Positions 1 through 5,634 are shown, numbered from the stretch's first letter. The stretch is 7,834 nt of DNA from Nitrospira sp. (GCA_025360665.1 JANYBU010000022.1:1-7834); one strand, 5' to 3'. Made by a program: numbers and translations. The notes: generated by a model from the sequence alone, not told the origin.

Positions 1-83
1 CGCAGCGAATGGCCATGGGCCAGGCCCAGGCTCACGGTCTCACGGTCTTCCGCACTCATGTGTCGATAGGATTTCTTTGACAT
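1..83 (-). CDS. IS30-family transposase, N-terminal fragment (runs off the left edge)
   Basis: Reading the minus strand from an ATG at 83-81 gives 27 complete codons before the window ends. They start MSKKSYRHMSAEDRETVSLG and continue LAHGHSL. The pattern 'S-A-E-D-R-E-T-(V/I)-x-L-G-L-A-x-G-H-S-L' is the opening of the helix-turn-helix domain of IS30-family transposases, which binds the element's terminal inverted repeats; the DDE catalytic domain would lie outside the window. The start is supported by AAGGTG five bases upstream on the minus strand. Whether the full transposase is intact cannot be seen. The assignment rests on a short but characteristic stretch. Confidence 0.8.
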   Translation of the reverse strand, partial: MSKKSYRHMSAEDRETVSLGLAHGHSL

Positions 84-137
84 GGCAACACCTTAGCCCA
101 TCAGGGCCTGTCGTGTTGCACTTGGAGTTAGAACTCA
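1..137 (-). mobile_element. End of an IS30-family insertion sequence
   Basis: The stretch upstream of the transposase start (84 to about 137) is short and non-coding, as expected for the leader and terminal inverted repeat of an IS30 element. Positions 113-137 contain TGTTGCACTTGGAGTT then AGAACTCAAG, which I take as the terminal inverted repeat; the GAGTT/AACTC symmetry lies at the presumed outer end. The exact boundary is uncertain by several bases, because the other end and the target duplication are outside the window. Beyond about 138 the sequence becomes AC/GT-rich low-complexity DNA (ACCAAATAAACAAGAGAGACC) that leads into a chromosomal repeat remnant. Confidence 0.55.
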
Positions 138-195
138 AGGACCAAATAAACAAGAGAGACCAGCCAGTCTTCGCGCTTCATGCGGTACGGTCTGT

Positions 196-228
196 GGCCG
201 CTGGCGGACTTTTTCAGCATTCTGCTAG
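196..228 (-). repeat. Truncated end of the 124-bp dispersed repeat
   Basis: On the minus strand this reads CTAGCAGAATGCTG followed by AAAAAGTCCGCCAGCGGCC. It matches the left end of the complete copy at 3239-3365 (CTAGCAGGATGCTG then AAAAAGTCCGCCAACGGC) with two differences. Only one terminus is present: past 196 the sequence departs from the complete copy and the opposite end is missing. The TAG inside its leading CTAG is the stop codon of the GNAT/CNB gene. The copy probably lost its other end by decay or recombination, perhaps linked to the nearby IS30 insertion. Confidence 0.75.
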
Positions 229-1877
229 TTCTTGGCTGGGGCGGCTTCGGATGCGAGGTGGAGCACTTCCGACTCGGCCAGCCCTTGGTCTCGCCGTAAA
301 TTGCCGGAGCGCAGGAGCTTGTCGCCAAGCCCGACCGCCAGGTTACGGTAGATGATGACGCCGATGTCGGGGCGGCGGCGAATGAGATCCGCCAGATCAC
401 GCTGGAGCAGTTCGGCCACATCCACGTGACCCTCGGCCGTTGCCGTGGCGGAGTGGGGCCTGGCCGAGAGGAGCGAGACTTCGCCGCAAGTTTCCCCGGT
501 GCGGACGGCACCGATCGCGACCGGAGGGGTTCCGCAGCTGATGGCGACTTGCCCCTGCAGCACGATGTAGAGACGGTCGGCCGGATCGTGCTCGACGAAG
601 AGGCGCTCGCCAGCCCCCACTTCCCGCACCGTGCAGGCCCCGGCGAGCCTGGTCGCCTGTTCGGTGTTCATCCCATGAAACAGCGGGATCTCCTTGATCG
701 CTTGCGCCATGCGCGGTGCAATGACACGGGTGGAAAAGCCGCGCATCACGACGTCGGCGACGGCCTGCACCGGTTCTGTCAGCGCGAGCGGCCCGAGATC
801 TTGCAGCTTGTTCAGCCGCACCATCTTCACGATGTCGAGCCGCTCCACGTGATAGAAGACCATGGCCGGCACATAGGCGACAGGAAGAAAGTTCAGCTCC
901 AATAGCGTGCGCTGCATCCGGGGGGCATAGGCGCTGACGTCGATCTCGATGTATTCAATCCCCATCTCCTCCCGACACTTCCGCTCTAATTCAACGAGAA
1001 GAAATCGCACGACATCGTCGGCCAGGGCGATCAGCTCGAACACGCGGACGGTGTGCTCGACCGGATCCATCGTGTAGCCGGCAGCCCCGACGATGTGGCC
1101 GCCGGACCGGGCCAGAAAGTAACTGGTTTGCCGCGCCTGAAGTTTGAAGAATCCATAATCCAGCCGCATAGGGCCGAAGATTTCCCGGTTGCGTACCCGC
1201 CCCCGCTCGATGCGCAGCAAGGCCGGATAGCCTTCGGCCTGCAGCTGTTCGATGGTGTAGTCTCCCCCGGTGGGGTACGGTGCGGAATCTTCGTCGACGA
1301 TGAAATCCGGCGTGAGCGGCGGCTGGCTCATCACGAGATTGGCTAAGGCATAGGCCTCGGGAATGATCCGCGGATTGTTGCGGCGCAAGGCCAACGCGTC
1401 GCCGAAATACCGGGCCAGCAATGCGAAGCTCTCGCGGTGGCGGAAGAAATGCTTCAGCGGCAGAAAGCCGGTGGGGATGAACCCCTGCGCGAGGCTGATC
1501 CGCTGGGCATAGGGATGCACGGTGCGCGCGACGACCAGGCCGACGTGCAAGCGGTTCTGAATGGCTTCGAGCCGCTTGTCCATGAGCAGCTTGCCGATCT
1601 GTAACCGGCGATAGTCCGGATGGACGGCGAGCCGGCCGAACTCTCCGACGAGATCGGAATGGGCTCCGAAGTCGAAGAGCACGGAGGCCGTGCCGATGAC
1701 CCGGCCGGTGTCGCTCTCTTCGGCGACGAGAATGAGCGCGTCGTCGGTGAAGACGGAGCGCTTCAACCAGAGTTCGTCGTAGACCTCATGATGGGGATAG
1801 TCGGCGCCGTACACGGCGAGAAAGATCTCGCGGATCTGGCCGACATCTTCTTCGCGGGCTTCTCTGATCCGAATCAT
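225..1877 (-). CDS. GNAT-family acetyltransferase fused to a second GNAT-like half and a C-terminal cyclic-nucleotide-binding-type domain
   Basis: 550 residues, probably cytoplasmic. Residues 1-145 form a GNAT N-acyltransferase domain: the start MIRIREAREEDVGQI is the typical first strand and helix, and RLAVHPDYRRLQIGKLL (82-98) is the acetyl-CoA pyrophosphate loop, with Gln93 where the first Gly of (R/Q)xxGx(G/A) usually sits. Residues about 215-345 resemble a second GNAT half (FLARSGGHIVGAAGYTM, then IEYIEIDVSAYAPRM and LNFLPVAYVPAMVFY), without a clear CoA loop. Residues about 397-520 form a CNB beta-roll: IPLFHGM entry, ADRLYIVLQGQV, and phosphate cassette CGEVSLLSARPHSATA (464-479). There the Arg normally following Pro is His475, so canonical cAMP/cGMP binding is doubtful. 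No DNA-binding domain follows. Start chosen at 1877 because upstream in-frame codons lie inside the amidohydrolase gene in another frame and the GNAT fold begins here; the SD is weak (AGGG). Substrate unknown. The stop codon lies in repeat sequence. Confidence 0.9.
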   Translation of the reverse strand: MIRIREAREEDVGQIREIFLAVYGADYPHHEVYDELWLKRSVFTDDALILVAEESDTGRVIGTASVLFDFGAHSDLVGEFGRLAVHPDYRRLQIGKLLMDKRLEAIQNRLHVGLVVARTVHPYAQRISLAQGFIPTGFLPLKHFFRHRESFALLARYFGDALALRRNNPRIIPEAYALANLVMSQPPLTPDFIVDEDSAPYPTGGDYTIEQLQAEGYPALLRIERGRVRNREIFGPMRLDYGFFKLQARQTSYFLARSGGHIVGAAGYTMDPVEHTVRVFELIALADDVVRFLLVELERKCREEMGIEYIEIDVSAYAPRMQRTLLELNFLPVAYVPAMVFYHVERLDIVKMVRLNKLQDLGPLALTEPVQAVADVVMRGFSTRVIAPRMAQAIKEIPLFHGMNTEQATRLAGACTVREVGAGERLFVEHDPADRLYIVLQGQVAISCGTPPVAIGAVRTGETCGEVSLLSARPHSATATAEGHVDVAELLQRDLADLIRRRPDIGVIIYRNLAVGLGDKLLRSGNLRRDQGLAESEVLHLASEAAPAKN

Positions 1878-1896
1878 GACAGCCCTGTGCGCGTGG

Positions 1897-3078
1897 TCAG
1901 GAACGGGGTGTTTGCTCGCTGAGTCGCTGGCCGGCGATCTTCGCAATCGCCTGGTAATAGGCCGCACCGACGGCCAAGGCCTCTTCGTCGAAATCGAATT
2001 TGCTGGAGTGCGCGGGAAAGCCTTCCTTGCCCGGGACCTGACTCCCGAACCGGACATAGGCGCCCGGAATGTTTTCCATGTAGTAGCTGAAATCCTCTGC
2101 GCCCATGTTGGCCGTCTTGAGCGGCAACACATTGGCCTCCCCCACCGCCGCGACTGCCGCGCGGCGCGCCAGGCTGGCCATCTCGGGCAGATTGATCAGC
2201 GGCGGCGTGCCTTCATTCACGGTGACCTTGATCTTGGCGCCGTGCAGTAGGGCGATCGATTCGGCAATGCGACGGACGGAGGAGAGGAGTTGTTGCCGGA
2301 CAGCAGGATCCTGGGCACGAACCGTCCCCTCCAGCCTGGCCAGTCCTGCAATGACGTTTGGGGCAGTCCCTGCGTGGAACTGCCCCACGGACACGACAGA
2401 CGGACGGGCCGGATCGACCTCGCGCGAGACGATCGTTTGCAGCGCCATGATCATGAGACTCCCGACCACGACGGCGTCGATGCTTTCATGGGGACGGGCT
2501 CCGTGCGCGCCTTGTCCGATAATCTCAATCGTGAAATTATCCGACGACGCATTGACGGCGCCCTCGGACACGACGATGGCCCCCGGATGATAGTGGCGGT
2601 CGAGATGACCGCCGAAAATCATGCCTGCGCCATCCAGCACCCCTGCCTTGATCATGGCCAGCGCGCCGGTGCCTTTTTCCTCTGCCGGCTGAAAAATCAA
2701 TCGCACGGGAGCCGGCAGGTCTTTCTCCTCGGAGAGAAGTGCCGCCGCGCCCAGCAACATCGTGGTGTGCCCATCATGGCCGCAGGCATGCATGACGCCG
2801 TCATGGGCCGACGCGAACTCCAAGCCGGTGTCTTCCTGAATCGGCAGCGCGTCCATATCGGCACGCAAGACGACGCAGGGCACTCCGGCGCGTCCTGGAA
2901 TGTCGGCGACGACTCCGTGGCCGGCGACGTGGGCCCGATACTTGATGGCCAGCCCATCGAGAAATTTGCAGATGACGGCGGCGGTGTTCACTTCCTGCCC
3001 ACTGAGCTCCGGATACTCGTGGAGCACGCGGCGAAGCTGAATGAGACGGTGTTTCAGCGGCTCAGGAATCAACGGCAT
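1897..3078 (-). CDS. M20D-family amidohydrolase (N-acyl-amino-acid / hippurate hydrolase type)
   Basis: 393 residues, the normal length for the family, cytoplasmic, no signal peptide. M20D enzymes are di-metal hydrolases that release the acyl group from N-acyl amino acids or related amides. Motifs in order: HEYPELSGQE near the N-terminus (20-29), LRADMDALPIQEDTG (71-85), MHACGHDGH (96-104) with metal ligands Cys99 and His101, FQPAEEKGTGA (129-139) with Glu133/Glu134, GGHLD (156-160) with His158, dimerisation-domain GAHGARPHESIDAV (190-203), and MGAEDFSYYM (325-334) before PAHSSKFDFDEEAL (355-368) with C-terminal ligand His357. All core catalytic residues are present. ATG at 3078 has AGGT about eight bases upstream. 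First gene of a likely two-gene operon with the GNAT/CNB gene, 19 nt apart. Family assignment is firm; the exact substrate (N-acetyl, hippurate or other acyl group) cannot be told from sequence. Confidence 0.94.
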   Translation of the reverse strand: MPLIPEPLKHRLIQLRRVLHEYPELSGQEVNTAAVICKFLDGLAIKYRAHVAGHGVVADIPGRAGVPCVVLRADMDALPIQEDTGLEFASAHDGVMHACGHDGHTTMLLGAAALLSEEKDLPAPVRLIFQPAEEKGTGALAMIKAGVLDGAGMIFGGHLDRHYHPGAIVVSEGAVNASSDNFTIEIIGQGAHGARPHESIDAVVVGSLMIMALQTIVSREVDPARPSVVSVGQFHAGTAPNVIAGLARLEGTVRAQDPAVRQQLLSSVRRIAESIALLHGAKIKVTVNEGTPPLINLPEMASLARRAAVAAVGEANVLPLKTANMGAEDFSYYMENIPGAYVRFGSQVPGKEGFPAHSSKFDFDEEALAVGAAYYQAIAKIAGQRLSEQTPRS

Positions 3079-3238
3079 GATTGTGACCTAGGCGATGAAC
3101 GTACGACGGCCTGTCGGTGCACCCTTCGCCGGGTCCGGCCAGACCGGCGCTCTGAAGACAACTGGCCTATGCTAGCACAGAAGGGACGACGGTTTCCGCA
3201 GCGGGATCGCCACATCTCCGCTCGCTCGTCTCCCATCC

Positions 3239-3365
3239 CTAGCAGGATGCTGAAAAAGTCCGCCAACGGCGTTCTCGCATCGCTCAGAGGCTCAACGTAC
3301 CGAAGCGTACGCCTCGCCTCTTCGCTTGCTGCGGCCTTGCTGGACGGCCTTTTTGAACATCCTGC
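3239..3365 (+). repeat. Complete 124-bp dispersed repeat with terminal inverted repeats (MITE-like)
   Basis: The core runs 3242-3365. Left end GCAGGATGCTGAAAAAG then TCCGCC; the right end read on the minus strand is GCAGGATGTTCAAAAAG then GCCGTCC, so the two ends are imperfect inverted repeats of about 24 bp. Inside is a second inverted repeat: GAGGCTCAACGTAC (3288-3301) against GCGTACGCCTCGCCTC (3305-3320), with CGTAC and GCGTACG around a CGAA loop. The left flank carries CTAG (3239-3242), as in the truncated copy at 196-228; the right flank does not. No transposase is encoded. I recognise the sequence as a type very common between Nitrospira genes, and it gives rise to spurious small reading frames in both directions. 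Confidence 0.85.
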
Positions 3366-3430
3366 CTGTCGTTCTCCTGTTATCCCAGACGTGCGGGCCA
3401 GTGAAGTTCTGGCCTGCCCACATCATTTTT

Positions 3431-3635
3431 CCGCAACTTGCTAGAAGTAGGCTGACGTGGCGGCCCACTGCGCGCATCGAGCGAGCACCGTTCACCGTGC
3501 GCGTTCTGCGAGCAAGAAGGGCACCTGGCCGCTCCCTCCCCATCCTTCTGAGGCCGCGCGTTGCGCGAGCACAGAAGATCATCAGGCTCCATCCCCTCCT
3601 CTGTTCCGCGAGCAGGAGGACGACCAGGCCGCCCG
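3431..3635 (+). repeat. Modular intergenic repeat cluster A
   Basis: The cluster contains one L core, CACTGCGCGCATCGAGCGA (3466-3484), and three R cores: GTGCGCGTTCTGCGAGCA (3497-3514), GAGGCCGCGCGTTGCGCGAG plus CACAG (3550-3574), and TGTTCCGCGAGCA (3602-3614). The same cores recur in the gaps at 5576-5976 and 6342-6632. The L core is preceded by CCGCAACTTGCTAG (3431-3444), which matches the module CCAAGCTTGCTCG seen before L cores elsewhere in the window. The rest of the 583-nt gap between the divergent genes is unique sequence at 3079-3238 (upstream of the amidohydrolase, no clear promoter) and the 124-bp repeat. Confidence 0.7.
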
Positions 3636-3649
3636 TTCCTTTTTTCGGT

Positions 3650-3655
3650 TATAGT
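3650..3655 (+). promoter_or_regulatory. Possible -10 box placed for leaderless transcription of the lytic transglycosylase gene
   Basis: TATAGT matches five of six bases of the TATAAT consensus and ends six bases before the ATG at 3662, so transcription would start at or next to the A of the start codon. No Shine-Dalgarno sequence precedes that ATG. No -35 hexamer is recognisable at 16-18 bp, since that stretch is repeat sequence (CAGGCCGC), so support is weak. Confidence 0.25.
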
Positions 3656-3661
3656 GATGTC

Positions 3662-4510
3662 ATGGCTTCCAGGTCACATTCGCGCGCTCCCCGAAGGAGA
3701 CGCACGCGCTGGCTCACGTTCAAGTCTCTCCGGCGTTTCATCCGGCTATGGTTTCGTGCGTTCAGAAAAACGGTGGTCGCATACCCACTGCCGGTCCGAT
3801 ACTTCGTCAGCGGGGTGATCATCCTGTTGGTTTGGGCCAGCGTCAACTGGGTGTACCACGCAATCAATAAGCCGACCGAAGTCTTCTTTGCCCTGGACGA
3901 CACGCTCGACAAGCGCCCGCCCGAGACATGGCGGCAGTACGGCCCGCTCTTCCGCAAACATTCGACTTCGGTCATCACGCCCGAGTTGCTGGCCACGCTC
4001 GCCCAGGTCGAGGGTGGAGGCAACCCCGTGGCGCGGACGTACTGGCGATGGCGTCTGACCCGGAATCCCTTGGGGCTGTACCAACCGGCATCGAGCGCGG
4101 TCGGCATGTACCAGATCACCGACGGGACGTTCCGCGAAGCGAAGCGCTACTGCATCCACGATCACGTGGTGATTCAGGATGGCCCCTGGCAGGACATGAA
4201 ATCGTGCTGGTTCAACGCGCTCTATACGCGCGTCGTGCCGAGCCATGCAATCGAGTTGACCGCGGCCCTGCTCGACCGACACGTCGCGAGCGCGCTGACA
4301 CACCAGTGGCTCGCCCCTGCGACGTTCAAGCGAAAGCAGGATCTGGCCGCCGTGATCCATCTCTGTGGAGCTGCAGCGGGCAACGCCTATGCAACACACA
4401 GCTTCCGACTCACCCCTAACCAACGATGCGGCGACCACGACGTGCGAGACTATCTCGCACGAGTCAACGCGATGAAATACCAGTTCGCCCGGCTGGCGGC
4501 CACCGGCTAG
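3662..4510 (+). CDS. Membrane-anchored SLT-domain lytic transglycosylase (predicted)
   Basis: 282 residues. Lytic transglycosylases cleave the MurNAc-GlcNAc bond of peptidoglycan without water, in the periplasm. The N-terminus is strongly basic (Arg-rich, 4-38), followed by one membrane segment, about 47-66 (YFVSGVIILLVWASVNWVYH), giving a signal anchor. The catalytic domain starts near 104: PELLATLAQVEGGGNPVA (107-124) supplies the probable catalytic Glu117, and SAVGMYQITDGTF (145-157) is the SLT motif usually written GLMQIxPxT. HLCGAAAGNAYA (233-244) sits where the family has its Tyr-Asn-Ala-Gly turn. The domain differs from standard Slt: Gly replaces the Ser after the catalytic Glu, there is an insert of about 20 residues between NPVA and SAVG, and four Cys (164, 182, 235, 256) lie on the periplasmic side. 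ATG 3662 was chosen because the longer reading frame upstream only translates repeat DNA. It stands alone, facing away from the amidohydrolase operon. Confidence 0.85.
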   Translation: MASRSHSRAPRRRRTRWLTFKSLRRFIRLWFRAFRKTVVAYPLPVRYFVSGVIILLVWASVNWVYHAINKPTEVFFALDDTLDKRPPETWRQYGPLFRKHSTSVITPELLATLAQVEGGGNPVARTYWRWRLTRNPLGLYQPASSAVGMYQITDGTFREAKRYCIHDHVVIQDGPWQDMKSCWFNALYTRVVPSHAIELTAALLDRHVASALTHQWLAPATFKRKQDLAAVIHLCGAAAGNAYATHSFRLTPNQRCGDHDVRDYLARVNAMKYQFARLAATG

Positions 4511-4518
4511 CCCGCAAC

Positions 4519-4535
4519 CTGGCTCCCTAAGCCAG
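4519..4535 (+). terminator. Short hairpin after the lytic transglycosylase gene (weak terminator candidate)
   Basis: CTGGCT-CCCTA-AGCCAG forms a perfect six-pair stem with a five-base loop, eight bases after the stop codon. No T-run follows, so intrinsic termination is doubtful. It could instead protect the 3' end of the transcript. Confidence 0.25.
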
Positions 4536-4546
4536 CCGAGGGACGG

Positions 4547-4578
4547 TTGACCAAGCATCTCGATCGGCGTAGCATAAT
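4547..4578 (+). promoter_or_regulatory. Sigma-70-type promoter candidate for the exported protein / winged-helix operon
   Basis: TTGACC (4547-4552, five of six to consensus) is followed 17 bases later by TAGCAT (4570-4575, four of six); the overlapping CATAAT (4573-4578) is closer to consensus (five of six) but needs a 20-base spacer. Transcription would start near 4582-4587 and leave an untranslated leader of about 150 nt before the ATG at 4738. The position, just after the previous gene and upstream of a strand-matched pair, fits. Confidence 0.45.
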
Positions 4579-4737
4579 CTCCTGACGTTCCAGTGACGGT
4601 GGCTGCTGTCTCTTCCGCACGCTCCTGTCCGTCATCCTGCGCGCCGGATCTCATCGCAGTCCCCTTTGCTCCTACGCCGGATTCTTTGTCGTAGCGCATC
4701 CACAGCCGGAGACGGATCCTTTGGAACGAGGGTCCTC

Positions 4738-5184
4738 ATGGTGACTGTCAGCCGCCGAGTACTCCTTCCTCTCTTGGCACTGATCCTGGTGCCAGATGTC
4801 TTCTCCGTGCTTACGCCAAATCCCATTCAGGCCGGTGAGACTCCGTCCTTTCTGCTGGCTACCGTTGCGCCTACCGAACGTCTCTCTCCGCCGGTCACCT
4901 GGCTGGATGACCTTGAGCAGAGGCTGACGACGTACTTCACAAAGAAATATCCCGCGTACGATTTCTCACCCTACGCGCAGGAACTGGACCGCATCCGTGG
5001 TGCGGCCAACCTGGGGAATCAGTGGGGCGCCAAGCGGGAGATGGGAGTGTTTCTCACCATGCTGGCGAATCATGCCTATGGTCTGGGAGACGATGCGGCC
5101 GAGGAATTGGCCGTACTCTCGCAACGAATCATGCCGGACGAGGAGTTCGGCATTGTCTATCCCGGATCGGGAAGAGAGCCGTAA
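4738..5184 (+). CDS. Exported protein of unknown function
   Basis: 148 residues. I do not recognise a family. The N-terminus is a signal peptide: two Arg (6-7), a hydrophobic core LLPLLALILVPDVF (9-22), and a probable cleavage site after IQA (30-32), so the mature part of about 116 residues should be periplasmic. It has no Cys at the cleavage site, so it is not an obvious lipoprotein. The mature part looks mostly helical: WLDDLEQRLTTYFTKKYPAY (55-74), YAQELDRIRGAANLG (79-93), KREMGVFLTMLANHAYGLG (99-117), DDAAEELAVLSQRIM (118-132), ending in EEFGIVYPG. ATG 4738 was preferred over an upstream in-frame TTG (4666) because GAGGG lies five bases before it and the signal peptide starts there. It precedes the winged-helix gene by 62 nt on the same strand, probably in one transcript. 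Confidence 0.75.
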   Translation: MVTVSRRVLLPLLALILVPDVFSVLTPNPIQAGETPSFLLATVAPTERLSPPVTWLDDLEQRLTTYFTKKYPAYDFSPYAQELDRIRGAANLGNQWGAKREMGVFLTMLANHAYGLGDDAAEELAVLSQRIMPDEEFGIVYPGSGREP

Positions 5185-5188
5185 ACGG

Positions 5189-5196
5189 AAGGAGGT
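5189..5196 (+). promoter_or_regulatory. Near-perfect Shine-Dalgarno sequence without a standard start codon
   Basis: AAGGAGGT lies four bases after the stop of the exported-protein gene. No ATG, GTG or TTG at normal spacing opens a useful frame: the TTG at 5207 meets TGA after one codon. An ATT at 5206 has the right spacing and opens about 53 codons that overlap the winged-helix gene in another frame, but ATT starts are very rare and the product looks like a frame shadow. It may instead be a standby site or the remnant of a lost start. Confidence 0.4.
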
Positions 5197-5230
5197 CGCG
5201 CCGGAGATTGCAGTGAACGTCCGAACATCA

Positions 5231-5238
5231 GGGGGAGG
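5231..5238 (+). promoter_or_regulatory. Ribosome binding site fixing the winged-helix gene start
   Basis: GGGGGAGG followed by eight bases and then ATG at 5247. This strong SD makes the short reading frame of 79 codons credible as a real gene and fixes its start. Confidence 0.7.
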
Positions 5239-5246
5239 ATCTGATC

Positions 5247-5486
5247 ATGGCTTTGCATACACCCGTGACCGATCGTATTCTCGGAGCAGTCCAACGCACG
5301 CATGGGTGCGATCTGGATACATTGACGAACAGTCTCTCCGACCTATCCTGGAGCCAGGTCTTTCTTGAAGTCGATCGGCTGAGCCGGCAGGGACAGGTGC
5401 AGGTGACGCTCGACACCGGAGGTCGCTATCTGATCCGGCTGCCGGAGTACAAAGAGGGATCCGCGACCCACTACGTCAGGCCCTGA
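5247..5486 (+). CDS. Small winged-helix-like protein, function unknown
   Basis: 79 residues, soluble. The layout fits a minimal winged helix: helix 1 TDRILGAVQRTHGC (8-21), helix 2 DLDTLTNSLSD (22-32), recognition-type helix SWSQVFLEVDRLSRQG (34-49), then a beta hairpin QVQVTLDTGGRYLIRLP (50-66) as the wing, and a short polar tail. The pattern 'leucine-rich helix, helix, V-x-x-x-x-x-x-L-x-x-Q-G-x-V, hairpin' is typical of small MarR/ArsR-like DNA-binding folds, although I cannot assign a family and it could instead be a protein-binding module. It has few basic residues in the third helix (Arg44, Arg47), so DNA binding is uncertain. Probably co-transcribed with the exported-protein gene upstream. 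No terminator is obvious right after the stop; the following gap is repeat DNA. Confidence 0.75.
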   Translation: MALHTPVTDRILGAVQRTHGCDLDTLTNSLSDLSWSQVFLEVDRLSRQGQVQVTLDTGGRYLIRLPEYKEGSATHYVRP

Positions 5487-5575
5487 TCACCGAAGGGGTT
5501 TGGGGAGACCGGCTACCCGAGAGACAGACAACCCATTCTGTCCGTGCTGGCTGCCGTGGCTGCTGATGATGCTCC

Positions 5576-5634
5576 CTTCCAGCTTGCGCGCTTTTCAGAT
5601 GAAGTGTGGCCCGGTGAGTTTTCCACTGCGCGCA
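5576..5634 (+). repeat. Degenerate copy of the L-type intergenic module
   Basis: CTTCCAGCTTGCGCGC ... GTGTGGCCCGGTGAG ... CCACTGCGCGCAAC runs in the same order as the tandem copies at 5762-5842 and 5847-5925 (CTCCAAGCTTGCTCG ... AGGGTGGCCCGATTG ... CCACTGCGCGCGT). It is the most diverged of the three. The stretch 5487-5575 between the winged-helix gene and this copy shows no gene or clear signal. Confidence 0.55.

Noticed and set aside
1878..2132. 85-codon N-terminal extension of the GNAT/CNB reading frame
   Set aside because: It overlaps the amidohydrolase gene in another frame, is rich in Arg/Ser/Pro typical of a shadow frame, and the GNAT fold starts at the ATG at 1877.
3169..3177. Extended -10 box TGCTAGCAT on the minus strand as promoter of the amidohydrolase operon
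   Set aside because: Only four of six bases match TATAAT, no -35 box is visible at 16-18 bp, and such matches are expected by chance.
2290..3444. 384-codon plus-strand open frame
   Set aside because: Antisense to the catalytic motifs of the M20D gene and runs on into the 124-bp repeat; its composition is that of a GC-rich shadow.
3292..3582. Minus-strand open frame beginning in cluster A and ending in the 124-bp repeat
   Set aside because: Translation of repeat DNA; such frames recur wherever this repeat occurs.
3326..3661. 112-codon upstream extension of the lytic transglycosylase frame
   Set aside because: It translates the 124-bp repeat and cluster A modules; no start with a ribosome site lies within it.
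3746..4699. 317-codon minus-strand open frame
   Set aside because: Antisense to the lytic transglycosylase, whose membrane segment and SLT motifs are on the plus strand; no ribosome site or recognisable domain.
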